From Blastococcus saxobsidens (GTDB taxonomy: Bacteria; Actinomycetota; Actinomycetes; Mycobacteriales; Geodermatophilaceae): 62,240 nucleotides of DNA. The notes below the pieces were generated by a model. That model saw nothing but the letters and a program-made list of their open reading frames with translations. It had not been told where the DNA came from and did not search any database. This document shows positions 9,428 through 20,869 of the stretch, piece by piece. The first letter of the stretch is position 1. Each line of letters opens with the position of its first letter. The DNA is taken from NCBI RefSeq assembly GCF_002938435.1, contig NZ_POQT01000027.1, forward strand, positions 1 through 62,240, read 5' to 3'. Position numbers and translations under genes: made by a program.

Positions 9428-11029
9428 TCAGCCCAGCGCGTCGAGCAGCTGGCCGATTCCCGCTGCCCGGTCGACGAGGTGCAGGTGCAGCAGCGGTCGC
9501 TTCCGGTCGGCCAGCGCCTTTCGGTCACCGGCGGCCTGGGCGGCCTGGAGCATGCCGAAGGTGTAGGGCTGGTCGGGCACCGGCAGGTCCTCCGGGACCG
9601 CCCCGGTGAGCTGCAGGAAGGCCCCCGACTGCGGGCCCCCCTTGTGGTACTGGCCGGTCGAGTGCAGGAACCGCGGGCCCCAGCCGAAGGTGACGGCGTG
9701 CTCGGTGCGCCGGGCGAAGGCGGCTCGCACGTCGGCGGCGGCGGCGTCCCGCAGCCGGTCGAGGTAGGCCATGACCGCGAGGTACCCGCGCGGCGGGACG
9801 GCGCCGAGCAGCGCGTCCAGCGCCAACCGGAGACCGTCGGTGGCCGTGAGGTCGACGCCGTCGAGCAGGGCGCCGGCGGCGCGGATCTCCACCGCGCCCA
9901 CCGTCGCCAGCGGCTGCTCGTCGGGCAGGCCCGCCGCCAGGATCGCCTGGGTGTTCTCCTTGCTCTCGGTGACGTTCGGCTGGTCGAACGGGTTGATCCC
10001 GAGCACCCGCCCCGACACCGCCGTCGCGTACTCCCAGCCGAGGAACTGAGCCCCCAGCGGGCCGTCCACGCCGACCGCGGGCCCCCGGGCCGGGGCGCGG
10101 GCGCCCACGACGGCGAGCAGGACGTCGGGGCCCGACGAGCCTGGCGCGTCCACGGACTCGAGGACCACCGGCAGGATGCCGCGCCCCTCCTTGCCGGTGG
10201 ACTCCGCGATCAGCTGCTCGGCCCAGTCACCGAAGCCCTGGATCGCGGTGCCCTCGGCATCGGCCAGCGCGAGCTTGTCCCGTCCGGTCCGGAAGCCGCC
10301 GCCGAGCGCGATGCCCAGCTCCATCGCCGTATTCGCCGGGTCGCCCAGGTGCTCGGCGAGCTGCTCGGCCTCGTCGACCAGCGCACCGACGTCCGCGCCG
10401 GCCAGCGCGGAAGGCACCAGGCCGAACGCCGAGAGGGCGCTGTAGCGCCCGCCGACGGTCGGGTCGGCCAGGAACACCGCCCGGGCGCCCATCGCGGCCG
10501 CGGTGTCGGCCAGCGGCGAGCCGGGGTCGGTGACGACCACGAAGCGCCGGCCGATCTGCTCCTCGTCGAGCCCGGCGGCTGCGAAGGCGCCGATGAACGC
10601 GCGGCGGTGGCTGTCGGTCTCGACCGTGCCGCCTGACTTGGAGCTGACCACGACGACGGTCCGCTCCAGGTCGGTCATGGCGGCCGTCACCTGGCCGGGG
10701 TCGGTGGTGTCGAGCACGACCAGCGGGACGCCGGCGGTCCGGCAGATGACCTCCGGCGCCAGCGACGAGCCGCCCATGCCGCAGAGGACGACGCGGTCGA
10801 TCCCCTCGGCGGCGAGCTCGGCCCGCAGGTCGGCCAGCTGGGCGACCAGCGAGCGCGACGACGCCGGCAGGTCCAGCCAGCCGAGCCGGACCGCGGCCTC
10901 GCTCTCGGCCTCCGGCCCCCACAGCGTGGCGTCCTTCTGGATCAGCCGCGCCGCGACGTCGTCCTGGAGGAGCTGCGCCCGGACCTGCTCCGGGACCTCC
11001 AGGCCCGCGGCGCTGAACGACAGGCTCAC
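9428..11029 (-). CDS. pgi: glucose-6-phosphate isomerase
   Basis: Interconverts glucose-6-phosphate and fructose-6-phosphate, linking glycolysis to the pentose-phosphate genes around it. The product has 533 residues. VSSKSGGTVET is the SIS-domain phosphate-binding motif. GWEYATAVSGRVLGINPFDQPNVTESK is more divergent than the enteric enzyme but typical of the actinobacterial class found inside tal-zwf clusters. The GTG start (plus-strand 11027-11029) lies 73 bases after the tal stop. Substrate assignment rests on context and motif; bifunctional phosphomannose activity cannot be excluded. Confidence 0.9.
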   Translation of the reverse strand: MSLSFSAAGLEVPEQVRAQLLQDDVAARLIQKDATLWGPEAESEAAVRLGWLDLPASSRSLVAQLADLRAELAAEGIDRVVLCGMGGSSLAPEVICRTAGVPLVVLDTTDPGQVTAAMTDLERTVVVVSSKSGGTVETDSHRRAFIGAFAAAGLDEEQIGRRFVVVTDPGSPLADTAAAMGARAVFLADPTVGGRYSALSAFGLVPSALAGADVGALVDEAEQLAEHLGDPANTAMELGIALGGGFRTGRDKLALADAEGTAIQGFGDWAEQLIAESTGKEGRGILPVVLESVDAPGSSGPDVLLAVVGARAPARGPAVGVDGPLGAQFLGWEYATAVSGRVLGINPFDQPNVTESKENTQAILAAGLPDEQPLATVGAVEIRAAGALLDGVDLTATDGLRLALDALLGAVPPRGYLAVMAYLDRLRDAAAADVRAAFARRTEHAVTFGWGPRFLHSTGQYHKGGPQSGAFLQLTGAVPEDLPVPDQPYTFGMLQAAQAAGDRKALADRKRPLLHLHLVDRAAGIGQLLDALG

Positions 11030-11102
11030 CGGCCCTCCTCGCTGGCGCTCGTCGGGCAGGCGACCCGGGTTGCTACGGCCATCGCTGGACTCGCGAGCTC
11101 GT

Positions 11103-12209
11103 TCACTTCTTGTCCTCGAGCTCCGTGCGGACGCTCTCGGTCAGCTCGTCCCACGAGTCGACGAACTTCTGCACGCCCTCGTCCTCCAGGACCTTGAACA
11201 CGTCGTCCAGGTCGACGCCGGCGTCGCGGACGGCCTGCATGACCGAGGTGGCGTCGTCGTAGGCCTTCTGCACAGGTGTGCCGGGGGTGCCGTGGTCGGC
11301 GTAGGCCTTGAGGGTCTTCTCCGGCATGGTGTTGACGGTGCCGGGGGCGATGAGCTCGCTGATGTAGAGCGTGTCGGGCAGCTCGGGGTTCTTCACGCCG
11401 GTCGAGGCCCACAGCGGCCGCTGCGGCCGGGCCCCGTGGGACTCCAGCGCCTTCCAGCGGTCGGAGGAGAACACCTCCTCGTAGGCCTGGTAGGCCAGCT
11501 GCGCGTTGGCCACGCCGGCCTTGCTCTTCAGCGCGGCGTCCGCCCCCGCGGCGTCGAGCCGCTTGTCGATCTCGCTGTCCACCCGGGACACGAAGAAGGA
11601 CGCGACCGAGGCGATGCCCGAGAGGTCGGCGTCCGCGTCGTCGGCCAGCCGCTCCTCCAGACCGGTCAGGTAGGCGTCCATGACCTTGCGGTAGCGGTCC
11701 GGGCTGAAGATCAGGGTGACGTTGACGCTGATGCCGCGGCGGATCGACGTCTGGATGGCCGGCAGGCCGGCCTCGGTCGCCGGGATCTTGATGTAGAGGT
11801 TCGTCCGGTCGACCAGCCACCACAGGTGCGCGGCCTCGGCCGCGGTGGCATCGGTGTCGTGCGCCAGGCCCGGCGCCACCTCGAGGGACACCCGGCCGTC
11901 ACCGGGCTGCCGCTCGGCGATCGGTGCCAGCAGGTCGCAGGCGTCGCGGACGTCGGCCCCGGTGATGGTCCGCAGCGCCTCCTCCACGCTCACCTCGCGC
12001 ACCGCGAGGGCGTGCAGCTGGTCGTCGTAGGACTCCGAGCCGCTGATCGCGGCGGCGAAGATGGTCGGGTTCGTGGTCACGCCGACCACGGAGTGCCCGT
12101 CGACCAGCGACTGCAGGTTGCCGCTGCGGATGCGGTCGCGGGAGAGGTCGTCGAGCCAGACGGCGACCCCGGCGGCCGACAGGTCGGCGAGGTTCTCGTT
12201 CTGTGCCAT
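11103..12209 (-). CDS. tal: transaldolase
   Basis: Transfers the dihydroxyacetone unit between sugar phosphates in the non-oxidative pentose-phosphate branch. The product has 368 residues, of the long actinobacterial type. GVTTNPTIF near the N-terminus and the Schiff-base lysine in YIKIPAT (Lys141) are visible. It starts with ATG. The gap to tkt upstream holds copy A of a folded repeat. Confidence 0.96.
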   Translation of the reverse strand: MAQNENLADLSAAGVAVWLDDLSRDRIRSGNLQSLVDGHSVVGVTTNPTIFAAAISGSESYDDQLHALAVREVSVEEALRTITGADVRDACDLLAPIAERQPGDGRVSLEVAPGLAHDTDATAAEAAHLWWLVDRTNLYIKIPATEAGLPAIQTSIRRGISVNVTLIFSPDRYRKVMDAYLTGLEERLADDADADLSGIASVASFFVSRVDSEIDKRLDAAGADAALKSKAGVANAQLAYQAYEEVFSSDRWKALESHGARPQRPLWASTGVKNPELPDTLYISELIAPGTVNTMPEKTLKAYADHGTPGTPVQKAYDDATSVMQAVRDAGVDLDDVFKVLEDEGVQKFVDSWDELTESVRTELEDKK

Positions 12210-12232
12210 GTCAGGTGCCTTCCTGGTTGAGT

Positions 12233-12296
12233 CTGGAACGGCCCTGTCGCAGGGACCCTGCCCGAGCTTGCGAGGGCTGGGGGGCGACAGGGTCCT

Positions 12297-12299
<3 letters not shown>
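12233..12299 (-). repeat. stop-adjacent folded repeat, copy A (after tkt)
   Basis: Read on the minus strand it begins with the tkt TGA and ends in CCGTTCCAG. Outer arms: GCCCTGTCGC (plus 12241-12250) with GCGACAGGGT (12284-12293). It shares with copies B (24200-24269) and C (37682-37752) the order stop codon, AGGACC, left arm, CCCCCC, inner stem, CCCTGC, right arm, CCGTTCCAG. The arm sequence differs from the other copies but stays complementary. Confidence 0.8.
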
Positions 12300-14510
<2,211 letters not shown>

Positions 14511-14652
14511 CTGGTCGGTGTCTCCCTCGAGTAGGCCCTGACGGTGCACCCGGGTGGGCGGTCGACCCCCGGCGGACCGGCGCGGCCGACCGGGCTCCCG
14601 GCCTGCCCGGACCGGTCCCGGGCCGGGGGCGCGACCGGTGTCGTCGGCCTCG

Positions 14653-14680
14653 CCCCTACCCGCTGCACCCGCGGCATCAA
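14653..14680 (-). promoter_or_regulatory. candidate tkt promoter
   Basis: On the minus strand TTGATG (plus 14675-14680) and TAGGGG (plus 14653-14658) are separated by 16 bases. A second TTGATC lies just upstream. A start near 14646 would give a leader of about 135 bases. Confidence 0.35.
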
Positions 14681-14741
14681 CGTGATCAACCCTAGTCATC
14701 GCAGGTTCTGCTGTTCGGCTGGCCGGACGCGGGGTCGGGGC

Positions 14742-14822
14742 TACAGTGGGCGGGTTCCTCCCCCCGGTTCGAAGGGATCCCGTGGTGCCCTGCTGCCCGC
14801 GCGCGACCGCGCACGAGGGCAC
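14742..14822 (+). promoter_or_regulatory. candidate ctaB -10 box and leader hairpin over the RBS
   Basis: TACAGT at 14742-14747 is a plausible -10 box. In the resulting leader, GTGCCCT (14785-14791) pairs with AGGGCAC (14816-14822), with further pairing among the GCGCG/CGCGC repeats inside. The right arm contains the GAGGG Shine-Dalgarno sequence of ctaB, so folding would hide it. Confidence 0.35.
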
Positions 14823-14825
14823 CCG

Positions 14826-15758
14826 GTGACGGCGCTGTCCGAGCGCTCCGCCGCCTCCGCTCCAGGCCTCGCCGCCCGTACCCGCGCCCGTGTGGGCGCC
14901 TACGTCGGGCTCACCAAGCCGCGCATCATCGAGCTGCTGCTGATCACCACGGTGCCGGCCATGATGCTGGCCGACCGCGGCTGGCCGTCGTGGGCGCTGC
15001 TGCTGAGCACCCTGGTCGGCGGCACGCTGGCCGCGGGTGCCGCCAACGTCTTCAACTGCTGGTACGACCGCGACATCGACCGGCTGATGAACCGCACGCA
15101 GAAGCGGCCGCTGGTCACCGGTGCGGTCACCCCCCGGGCGGCGCTGGTCTTCGGCGTCGTCCTGACCGTGGCGTCGATCGTGCTGCTCGCGCTCACCACC
15201 ACGCCGCTGGCCGCGGCGCTGGCGGCAGGGGCGATCTTCTACTACGCCGTCCTCTACACGATGGTGTTCAAGCGGTACACCCGGCGCAGCACCGAGTTCG
15301 GCGGGGTGCCGGGCGCGGCGCCCGTGCTCATCGGCTGGGCCGCGGTCACCGGGTCCCTGGACTGGCCGGCGGTCGTCGTCTTCGGTGTCGTCTTCTGCTG
15401 GCAGATGCCGCACTTCTGGGCGCTGGCGCTGCGGTTCAAGGACGACTACGCGCGGGCGGACGTGCCGATGCTGCCGGTGGTCACCACCGCGCGGTCGGTC
15501 GGGCTGCAGACGGTCGCGTGGACCTGGATCACCGTGGCCGTCTCGCTGCTGCTCCGGCCGGTGGCCGAGGACTACGGCATCGGCCTGGGCTACACGATCG
15601 CGGCCGCGGTCCTCGGCGGCTGGTTCCTCGTCGAGGCGCACCGCCTGCTGCGCCGCATCACCGCCGGCGGGGAGACCAAGCCGATGCAGCTGTTCCACGT
15701 CTCGATCTCGTACCTCGCGCTGCTGATGGTCGCGATCGTCGTCGACGCCATCGTCTGA
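14826..15758 (+). CDS. ctaB: protoheme IX farnesyltransferase (heme O synthase)
   Basis: UbiA-superfamily membrane enzyme that attaches a farnesyl group to heme B to give heme O for cytochrome oxidase. The product has 310 residues with about eight to nine membrane segments. The Mg-diphosphate motif N-x3-DRDIDRLMNRTQ-RP is near residue 75, and HFWALALRFKDDYARADVPMLP is the second conserved loop. GTG 14826 is chosen because GAGGG lies upstream and the next residues lead straight into the conserved VGLTKPRIIELLL. CtaA, the next enzyme of the pathway, is encoded nearby on the other strand. Confidence 0.95.
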   Translation: MTALSERSAASAPGLAARTRARVGAYVGLTKPRIIELLLITTVPAMMLADRGWPSWALLLSTLVGGTLAAGAANVFNCWYDRDIDRLMNRTQKRPLVTGAVTPRAALVFGVVLTVASIVLLALTTTPLAAALAAGAIFYYAVLYTMVFKRYTRRSTEFGGVPGAAPVLIGWAAVTGSLDWPAVVVFGVVFCWQMPHFWALALRFKDDYARADVPMLPVVTTARSVGLQTVAWTWITVAVSLLLRPVAEDYGIGLGYTIAAAVLGGWFLVEAHRLLRRITAGGETKPMQLFHVSISYLALLMVAIVVDAIV

Positions 15759-15787
15759 GCGTGCGGCGCGACCTCGCCAATGCACGC

Positions 15788-16045
15788 ATGGGTCAGCTGG
15801 TCGGGGCCGACGGGCGCACCTACTCGCTGCGCGCGTCCCGGATCGACCCCGCCGAGGTGGAGTCGCTGATCGAGTCCGGGTGGCCCGTCGTGACCTACCA
15901 CGCCGGTGGGCGGCTCGTGTGGCACGACGAGGACGACGCCTGGCCGGCCTGGGCCGACGCCCGCAGCGCCGCGGAGACCGTGACCGCGGGCCGCTGGGAG
16001 TCACCCGGCGGATCGCTCGCCGTCGTCCTCGTCTGGCACGAGTGA
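15788..16045 (+). CDS. small conserved-looking protein of unknown function
   Basis: I do not recognise this 85-residue protein. It is acidic and soluble-looking, with a short tryptophan-rich part (VWHDEDDAWPAWADA) and no membrane segment or known motif. It follows ctaB closely, so it is probably co-transcribed. The frame is also open from a GTG at 15761, three bases after the ctaB stop, which would add nine residues; ATG 15788 is preferred because the domain-like sequence begins there (MGQLVGADGRTYSLRAS). Coding is supported by clean codon bias and by a hairpin placed just after the stop. Confidence 0.6.
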   Translation: MGQLVGADGRTYSLRASRIDPAEVESLIESGWPVVTYHAGGRLVWHDEDDAWPAWADARSAAETVTAGRWESPGGSLAVVLVWHE

Positions 16046-16058
16046 CTGCGGCGCCGCA

Positions 16059-16118
16059 CCGAGATCAGCGCCAGGCCGGTACGCACCGGCACCGAGGCCG
16101 GCCCGAGCCTGATCTCGG
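16059..16118. terminator. long inverted repeat between convergent genes
   Basis: CCGAGATCAG (16059-16068) and CTGATCTCGG (16109-16118) are exactly complementary over 10 bp. Further GGCCGG/CCGGCC pairing is possible inside. It lies in the 165-base gap between the small gene and ctaA, which converge, and can serve as a two-way terminator. Confidence 0.55.
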
Positions 16119-16210
16119 CGTCGTCGTGGCCGCCCTGTTCGCCCGGATGCGCATGCGCGGTCATCAGCAGCGGCATTCCGACGCTCGTACGTATGCGGGC
16201 GGGTCCGGGC

Positions 16211-17188
16211 TCAGCGGGTGGCGGTGGCGGGCTCCGTCGCGGGGGTCAGGGGCAGCTCGGAGGCCGGGCCGCGGACCGACCACACGAGGCGGGCGGCGAA
16301 GGCGGTGGTGAGCACCGCACCCAGCATGTGCAGCAGCACCAGGGCGATCGGCAGGTCGGTGAAGTACTGCACGTAGCCGATCACGCCCTGCGCCACCTCC
16401 ACGACCAGCAGGTCGCGGGCCGCCCGGCGGACCCGGCCGGGGGCGTCGGTCGCGTGGAGGGCGACCAGCAGCGCGATGGTGAGCCCCACGAGCAGGAAGA
16501 CGACGTCGGCGTGCAGCTGGCTCATCAGCCCCGGGTCGAAGCCCATCCGGTTGCCCGTCGGCAGGCCGCCCTCGTCGACGTCGCCGCTGTGCGGGCCGCT
16601 GCCGGTGACGATCGTCCCGAGGACGAGGACCGCGGCGGTGGCGGCCGCGATGCCCCACGTCAGCAGCACGAACGGCCGGCGCAGCAGCGGCCGGCCCACC
16701 CCGGTCTCCCGGGAACGCAACCAGAGGGTCGTCGCCAGCGCGACGAGCGCCGCGGAGACGAGGAAGTGGGCCGCGACCGTCCAGGGGTTGAGCCCGGTGA
16801 GCACCGTGACGCCGCCGAGCAGGGCCTGCGCCGGGATGCCGAGGAAGGTGAGGACGGCCAGCGTGCGCAGGTCGCGCCGGGGCGAGCGCCACACCGCGAC
16901 GACGGTGGCGATCGCGACCGCGGCCAGCACGAAGGTGAGCAGCCGGTTGCCGAACTCGATCACGCCGTGGCCGGCCAGCTCCGGCGTCGCGACGAAGCTG
17001 TCGGAGGTGCAGCGGGGCCAGGTCGGGCAGCCGAGCCCGGAACCGGTGAGGCGGACCGCGCCGCCGGTCACGACGATCAGCCCGTTGGCGACGGCGTTGG
17101 CGAGCGCCAGCCGGCTGATGGTGGTCGCGGAGAAGGCGGCGGGCAGGAGCGGCACGCCGCCGATGCTAAGCCGTGCCGCGGCGCCCAT
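16211..17188 (-). CDS. ctaA: heme A synthase
   Basis: Integral membrane protein of the COX15/CtaA family that oxidises the C8 methyl of heme O to give heme A. The product has 325 residues with about eight membrane segments and conserved histidines in the helices (for example HGVIEFGNR and AAHFLVSAAL). The cysteine pair GLGCPTWPRC on the outer loop is typical of the Bacillus/actinobacterial class. The start is uncertain by about 12 residues: an internal GTG (at VPLLPAAF) is also possible. It is divergent from sufR. Confidence 0.93.
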   Translation of the reverse strand: MGAAARLSIGGVPLLPAAFSATTISRLALANAVANGLIVVTGGAVRLTGSGLGCPTWPRCTSDSFVATPELAGHGVIEFGNRLLTFVLAAVAIATVVAVWRSPRRDLRTLAVLTFLGIPAQALLGGVTVLTGLNPWTVAAHFLVSAALVALATTLWLRSRETGVGRPLLRRPFVLLTWGIAAATAAVLVLGTIVTGSGPHSGDVDEGGLPTGNRMGFDPGLMSQLHADVVFLLVGLTIALLVALHATDAPGRVRRAARDLLVVEVAQGVIGYVQYFTDLPIALVLLHMLGAVLTTAFAARLVWSVRGPASELPLTPATEPATATR

Positions 17189-17219
17189 CGGCCGTCGAGG
17201 CCGCTCGGCGGCCGAGGCC

Positions 17220-17237
17220 CCGTGAGCCCGCTCACGG
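17220..17237. promoter_or_regulatory. 7-bp palindrome between ctaA and sufR
   Basis: CCGTGAG (17220-17226) and CTCACGG (17231-17237) form a perfect inverted repeat with a 4-base spacer, 32 bases from the ctaA start and 73 before sufR. It could be an operator for either gene. No regulator can be assigned from sequence. Confidence 0.3.
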
Positions 17238-17292
17238 AAGGGCCCCGCACGGCCACTTTCTTAGGTGGACCTTGCTTGCGGCGTCCCTGAAA

Positions 17293-17313
17293 TAGGACAC
17301 ACTCGTGTTGTGG
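17293..17313 (+). promoter_or_regulatory. sufR/suf promoter element with SufR-like operator
   Basis: TAGGAC (17293-17298) is a candidate -10 box, with TTGCTT 15 bases upstream as a weak -35. ACACT (17299-17303), five bases, then TGTGG (17309-17313) matches 9 of 10 positions of the ACACT-N5-TGTGA motif that I recall for mycobacterial SufR. It runs into the GTG start at 17310, a position suited to autorepression. Confidence 0.5.
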
Positions 17314-18119
17314 AATCCCTCGCGGCGCATCCCCGGCCGTCGGCGACAGCCGACGACGGGCGAACCCGCGACCGCGTCACGTCCCTGCTCCTCGAGCACG
17401 GGCCGCAGACCGCCACGGAGCTGGCCGCCCGGCTCGGGATCTCGCCGGCGGCCGTCCGCCGGCACCTCGATGGCCTCCGGGCGACCGGCCGGGTCGAGGA
17501 GCGGCAGAGCCGCGACACGCACCGCGGCCGTGGCCGCCCGGCCCGCCGGTTCCACCTCACCGACGCCGGACGGTCGGCCTTCCCGCACGCCTACGACGAT
17601 CTGGCGCTGACCGCGCTGCGGTACGTCGCGGCGGCCGGGGGGCCGGACGCCGTCCGCGCCGTCGCCGAGCAGCAGCTGGCCGGCCTGGAGGCGCGTGCGT
17701 CCAGCGCCGTGGAGCAGGCGGTGCAGGCTGCCGACGGTGCCCCGGTCGACCGCGCCCAGGCTCTCGCCGCGGCGCTCACGGCCGAGGGCTACGCTGCCAC
17801 GGCCTCGGCGATCTCCGGCGGAGGGCAGCTCTGCCAGCACCACTGCCCGGTGGCGCACGTGGCGGCGGAGTTCCCCCAGCTGTGCGAGGCCGAGACCGCG
17901 GTGATCGGCCGGCTCGTGGGCACCCACGTGCAGCGGCTGGCGACGATCGCCCACGGCGACGGGATCTGCACCACACACCTCCCCGGGCCGCTGCGCCCGG
18001 GGAACAGAACGACCCTCGAACGCCCTGTACCAGGTGAGCGAGCAGCCGCGCGTCGCGCGCGCACCGCACCGTCCACCAGCACCACCCCCACGAACCACCG
18101 GGAGAGGACGCCCGCATGA
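17310..18119 (+). CDS. sufR: iron-sulfur-sensing transcriptional repressor SufR
   Basis: ArsR/DeoR-like regulator of the SUF operon, 269 residues. A winged-helix N-terminus spans about residues 20-85, with the recognition helix in [13 protein letters not shown]. The C-terminal half has cysteines for an Fe-S cluster: CQHHC, a third Cys 13 residues later, and a fourth in GICTTH. Start GTG 17310 is inferred: the upstream frame is open but falls in the promoter. Its stop overlaps the sufB start (ATGA), so repressor and assembly genes are made together. Expected behaviour is repression when clusters are abundant. Confidence 0.93.
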   Translation: MESLAAHPRPSATADDGRTRDRVTSLLLEHGPQTATELAARLGISPAAVRRHLDGLRATGRVEERQSRDTHRGRGRPARRFHLTDAGRSAFPHAYDDLALTALRYVAAAGGPDAVRAVAEQQLAGLEARASSAVEQAVQAADGAPVDRAQALAAALTAEGYAATASAISGGGQLCQHHCPVAHVAAEFPQLCEAETAVIGRLVGTHVQRLATIAHGDGICTTHLPGPLRPGNRTTLERPVPGERAAARRARTAPSTSTTPTNHRERTPA

Positions 18120-19552
18120 CCAGCACCCAGCAGCCTGCCGCGCCGCTGACGCAGGACGAGCAGATCGACCAGCTCGGCCGCTACGAGTACGGCTGGGCCG
18201 ACGCCGACGTCGCCGGTGCCTCCGCCCGCCGCGGGATCGACGAGGACGTCGTCCGGGACATCTCGGCGCGCAAGAGCGAGCCCGAGTGGATGCTCGAGCG
18301 CCGCCTCAAGGCCCTCAAGCTCTTCGGTCGCAAGCCCATGCCCGACTGGGGCTCGGACCTGTCCGGCATCGACTTCCAGAACATCAAGTACTTCGTGCGT
18401 TCCACCGAGGCGCAGGCCGCCTCGTGGGAGGACCTGCCCGACGACATCAAGAACACCTACGACCGGCTGGGCATCCCGGAAGCCGAGAAGCAGCGCCTCG
18501 TCTCCGGTGTCGCCGCCCAGTACGAGTCCGAGGTCGTCTACCACCAGATCCAGAAGGAGCTGGAGGACCAGGGCGTCCTCTTCCTGGACACCGACTCGGC
18601 CCTCAAGGAGCACCCGGAGATCTTCCAGGAGTACTTCGGCTCGGTGATCCCGTCCGGCGACAACAAGTTCGCCGCGCTGAACACCGCCGTCTGGTCCGGT
18701 GGCTCGTTCATCTACGTGCCGCCGGGCGTGCACGTCGACATCCCGCTGCAGGCCTACTTCCGGATCAACACCGAGAACATGGGCCAGTTCGAGCGCACGC
18801 TGATCATCGTCGACGAGGGCGCCTACGTGCACTACGTCGAGGGCTGCACCGCGCCGATCTACAAGTCGGACTCGCTGCACTCCGCGGTCGTCGAGATCAT
18901 CGTCAAGAAGAACGCGCGCTGCCGGTACACGACCATCCAGAACTGGTCGAACAACGTCTACAACCTGGTCACCAAGCGGGCCGTGGCCCACGAGGGCGCG
19001 ACCATGGAGTGGGTCGACGGCAACCTCGGCTCCAAGGTGACGATGAAATACCCGGCCGTCTGGATGACCGGTGAGCACGCCAAGGGCGAGGTGCTCTCCA
19101 TCGCCTTTGCCGGCGAGGGCCAGCACCAGGACGCCGGCGCCAAGATGGTGCACGCCGCGCCGCACACCTCCTCGACGATCGTGTCGAAGTCGGTGGCCCG
19201 TGGCGGTGGCCGCACCTCCTACCGCGGCCTCGTGCAGATCGACGAGGGCGCCTACGGCTCCAGGTCGACGGTCAAGTGCGACGCCCTGCTGGTCGACACG
19301 ATCAGCCGCTCGGACACCTACCCCTACGTCGACGTCCGCGAGGACGACGTCTCCATGGGTCACGAGGCCACCGTCTCCCGCGTCAGCGAGGACCAGCTGT
19401 TCTACCTGATGAGCCGCGGTCTGACCGAGGACGAGGCCATGGCGATGGTGGTGCGCGGCTTCGTCGAGCCGATCGCCCGCGAGCTGCCCATGGAGTACGC
19501 CCTCGAGCTCAACCGGCTCATCGAGCTGCAGATGGAAGGTGCCGTCGGCTGA
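18116..19552 (+). CDS. sufB: Fe-S cluster scaffold protein SufB
   Basis: Cytosolic scaffold subunit of the SufBCD complex on which clusters are built, 478 residues. Landmarks include [26 protein letters not shown], the EGCTAP cysteine loop and the C-terminal [21 protein letters not shown]. It starts with ATG overlapping sufR by four bases, and its stop overlaps the sufD start (TGATG). No intein or insertion is present, unlike the mycobacterial homologue. Confidence 0.97.
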   Translation: MTSTQQPAAPLTQDEQIDQLGRYEYGWADADVAGASARRGIDEDVVRDISARKSEPEWMLERRLKALKLFGRKPMPDWGSDLSGIDFQNIKYFVRSTEAQAASWEDLPDDIKNTYDRLGIPEAEKQRLVSGVAAQYESEVVYHQIQKELEDQGVLFLDTDSALKEHPEIFQEYFGSVIPSGDNKFAALNTAVWSGGSFIYVPPGVHVDIPLQAYFRINTENMGQFERTLIIVDEGAYVHYVEGCTAPIYKSDSLHSAVVEIIVKKNARCRYTTIQNWSNNVYNLVTKRAVAHEGATMEWVDGNLGSKVTMKYPAVWMTGEHAKGEVLSIAFAGEGQHQDAGAKMVHAAPHTSSTIVSKSVARGGGRTSYRGLVQIDEGAYGSRSTVKCDALLVDTISRSDTYPYVDVREDDVSMGHEATVSRVSEDQLFYLMSRGLTEDEAMAMVVRGFVEPIARELPMEYALELNRLIELQMEGAVG

Positions 19553-20868
19553 TGACCGACCAGAACACCGGTACGACCGACCTCACCACCCAGCCGGCCA
19601 CCCTCGCCTCGGAGCTCTTCGCCCCGGGCGTGGGTGCGCAGGCCGGCCCGCCGACCACCCCGGCGTCGGACACCGGCACCGCCGGTGACGTGCAGCCCGG
19701 TGCCCACTCGCACGGTGGCCCCACGCCGACCGGTTCGCCGGCCGAGCGGTTCACCTCGACCGACCCGGACGCCTTCGGGGTGCCGACCGGTCGCGAGGAG
19801 AGCTGGCGCTTCACGCCGATGAAGCGGATCAGGTCGCTGCTCGACGGCGCCGACTCCGACGCGCACCTCACCTGGACCACCGACCTCCCCGAGGGTGTCG
19901 AGCTGACCAGCGTGGACGCGGGTGACCCGCTGCTCAAGGGGCTGCCCGAGCCGGTCGACCGGCTGGCCGCCCTCACCCGCCAGCGGGCCGGCGGCGCCGC
20001 CGTCGTCCGCGTGGCGAAGGAGGCCCAGCTCGACCGCCCGGTCAGCCTGGGCCTGGCCGGCACCGGGAGCGACGACGTCGTCTGGAGTCAGCTGGTCGTC
20101 GAGGTCGGTGCGTTCGCGAAGGCGACCGTGGTCCTCGACCACACCGGGCTCGCGAAGTACTCCGGCGGGGTCACCGTGCTCGTCGGCGACGGCGCGCAGG
20201 TCACCCTCGTGTCCGTGCAGGACTGGGCCCCGGGCGCGGTGCACGGCGGCCAGTACGACGCCGTCGTGGGCCGCGACGCCACTTATCGGCAGGTCGTGGT
20301 CACCCTCGGCGGCGACCTGGTCCGCGTGGTCAGCAACGTGCAGTACGCCGGCCCCGGCGGCAGCGCGGAGCTGTTCGGCGTCTACTTCTCCGACGAGACG
20401 CAGCACCAGGAGCACCGCCTGTGGGTCGACCACGCGGTGCCCAACTGCACCAGCAACGTGCTCTACAAGGGTGCGCTGCAGGGCGAGGGCGCGCGCACGG
20501 TCTGGATCGGCGACGTCCGCATCCGTCCCGCCGCCACCGGCACCGAGACCTACGAGCTCAACCGGAACCTGGTGCTCACCGACGGCGCCCGCGCCGACTC
20601 GGTGCCGAACCTGGAGATCGAGACCGGCGAGATCGTCGGCGCCGGCCACGCCAGCGCCACCGGACGGTTCGACGACGAGCAGCTGTTCTACCTCTGCTCG
20701 CGCGGCATCGACGCCGAGACCGCCCGCCGGCTGGTGGTGCGCGGCTTCTTCGCCGACGTCGTCCAGCACATCGGGATCAACGCCCTGCAGGACCGGCTGA
20801 TGGCCTCCATCGACGCCCGCCTCGGCGCTCTGCCTGCCCTGGACGAGCAGCCGGTCGAGGTGGCCTGA
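19552..20868 (+). CDS. sufD: Fe-S cluster assembly protein SufD
   Basis: Partner of SufB in the SufBC2D scaffold, 438 residues. The N-terminal ~75 residues are Thr/Pro/Gly-rich and low in complexity, followed by the beta-helix core and the C-terminal RGIDAETARRLVVRGFFADVV with the conserved His-bearing helix. ATG 19552 overlaps the sufB stop by one base. The next gene starts two bases after its stop. Confidence 0.96.
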   Translation: MTDQNTGTTDLTTQPATLASELFAPGVGAQAGPPTTPASDTGTAGDVQPGAHSHGGPTPTGSPAERFTSTDPDAFGVPTGREESWRFTPMKRIRSLLDGADSDAHLTWTTDLPEGVELTSVDAGDPLLKGLPEPVDRLAALTRQRAGGAAVVRVAKEAQLDRPVSLGLAGTGSDDVVWSQLVVEVGAFAKATVVLDHTGLAKYSGGVTVLVGDGAQVTLVSVQDWAPGAVHGGQYDAVVGRDATYRQVVVTLGGDLVRVVSNVQYAGPGGSAELFGVYFSDETQHQEHRLWVDHAVPNCTSNVLYKGALQGEGARTVWIGDVRIRPAATGTETYELNRNLVLTDGARADSVPNLEIETGEIVGAGHASATGRFDDEQLFYLCSRGIDAETARRLVVRGFFADVVQHIGINALQDRLMASIDARLGALPALDEQPVEVA

Positions 20869-20869
20869 C

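Larger units (their letters stand above)
14511..14825. other. divergent intergenic region between tkt and ctaB
   Basis: This 315-base region holds no gene that I can support. It contains a candidate tkt promoter (minus), a candidate ctaB promoter (plus) and a hairpin that includes the ctaB ribosome-binding site. The half nearest tkt is very GC-rich with many short CCGG-type inverted repeats. Confidence 0.6.
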
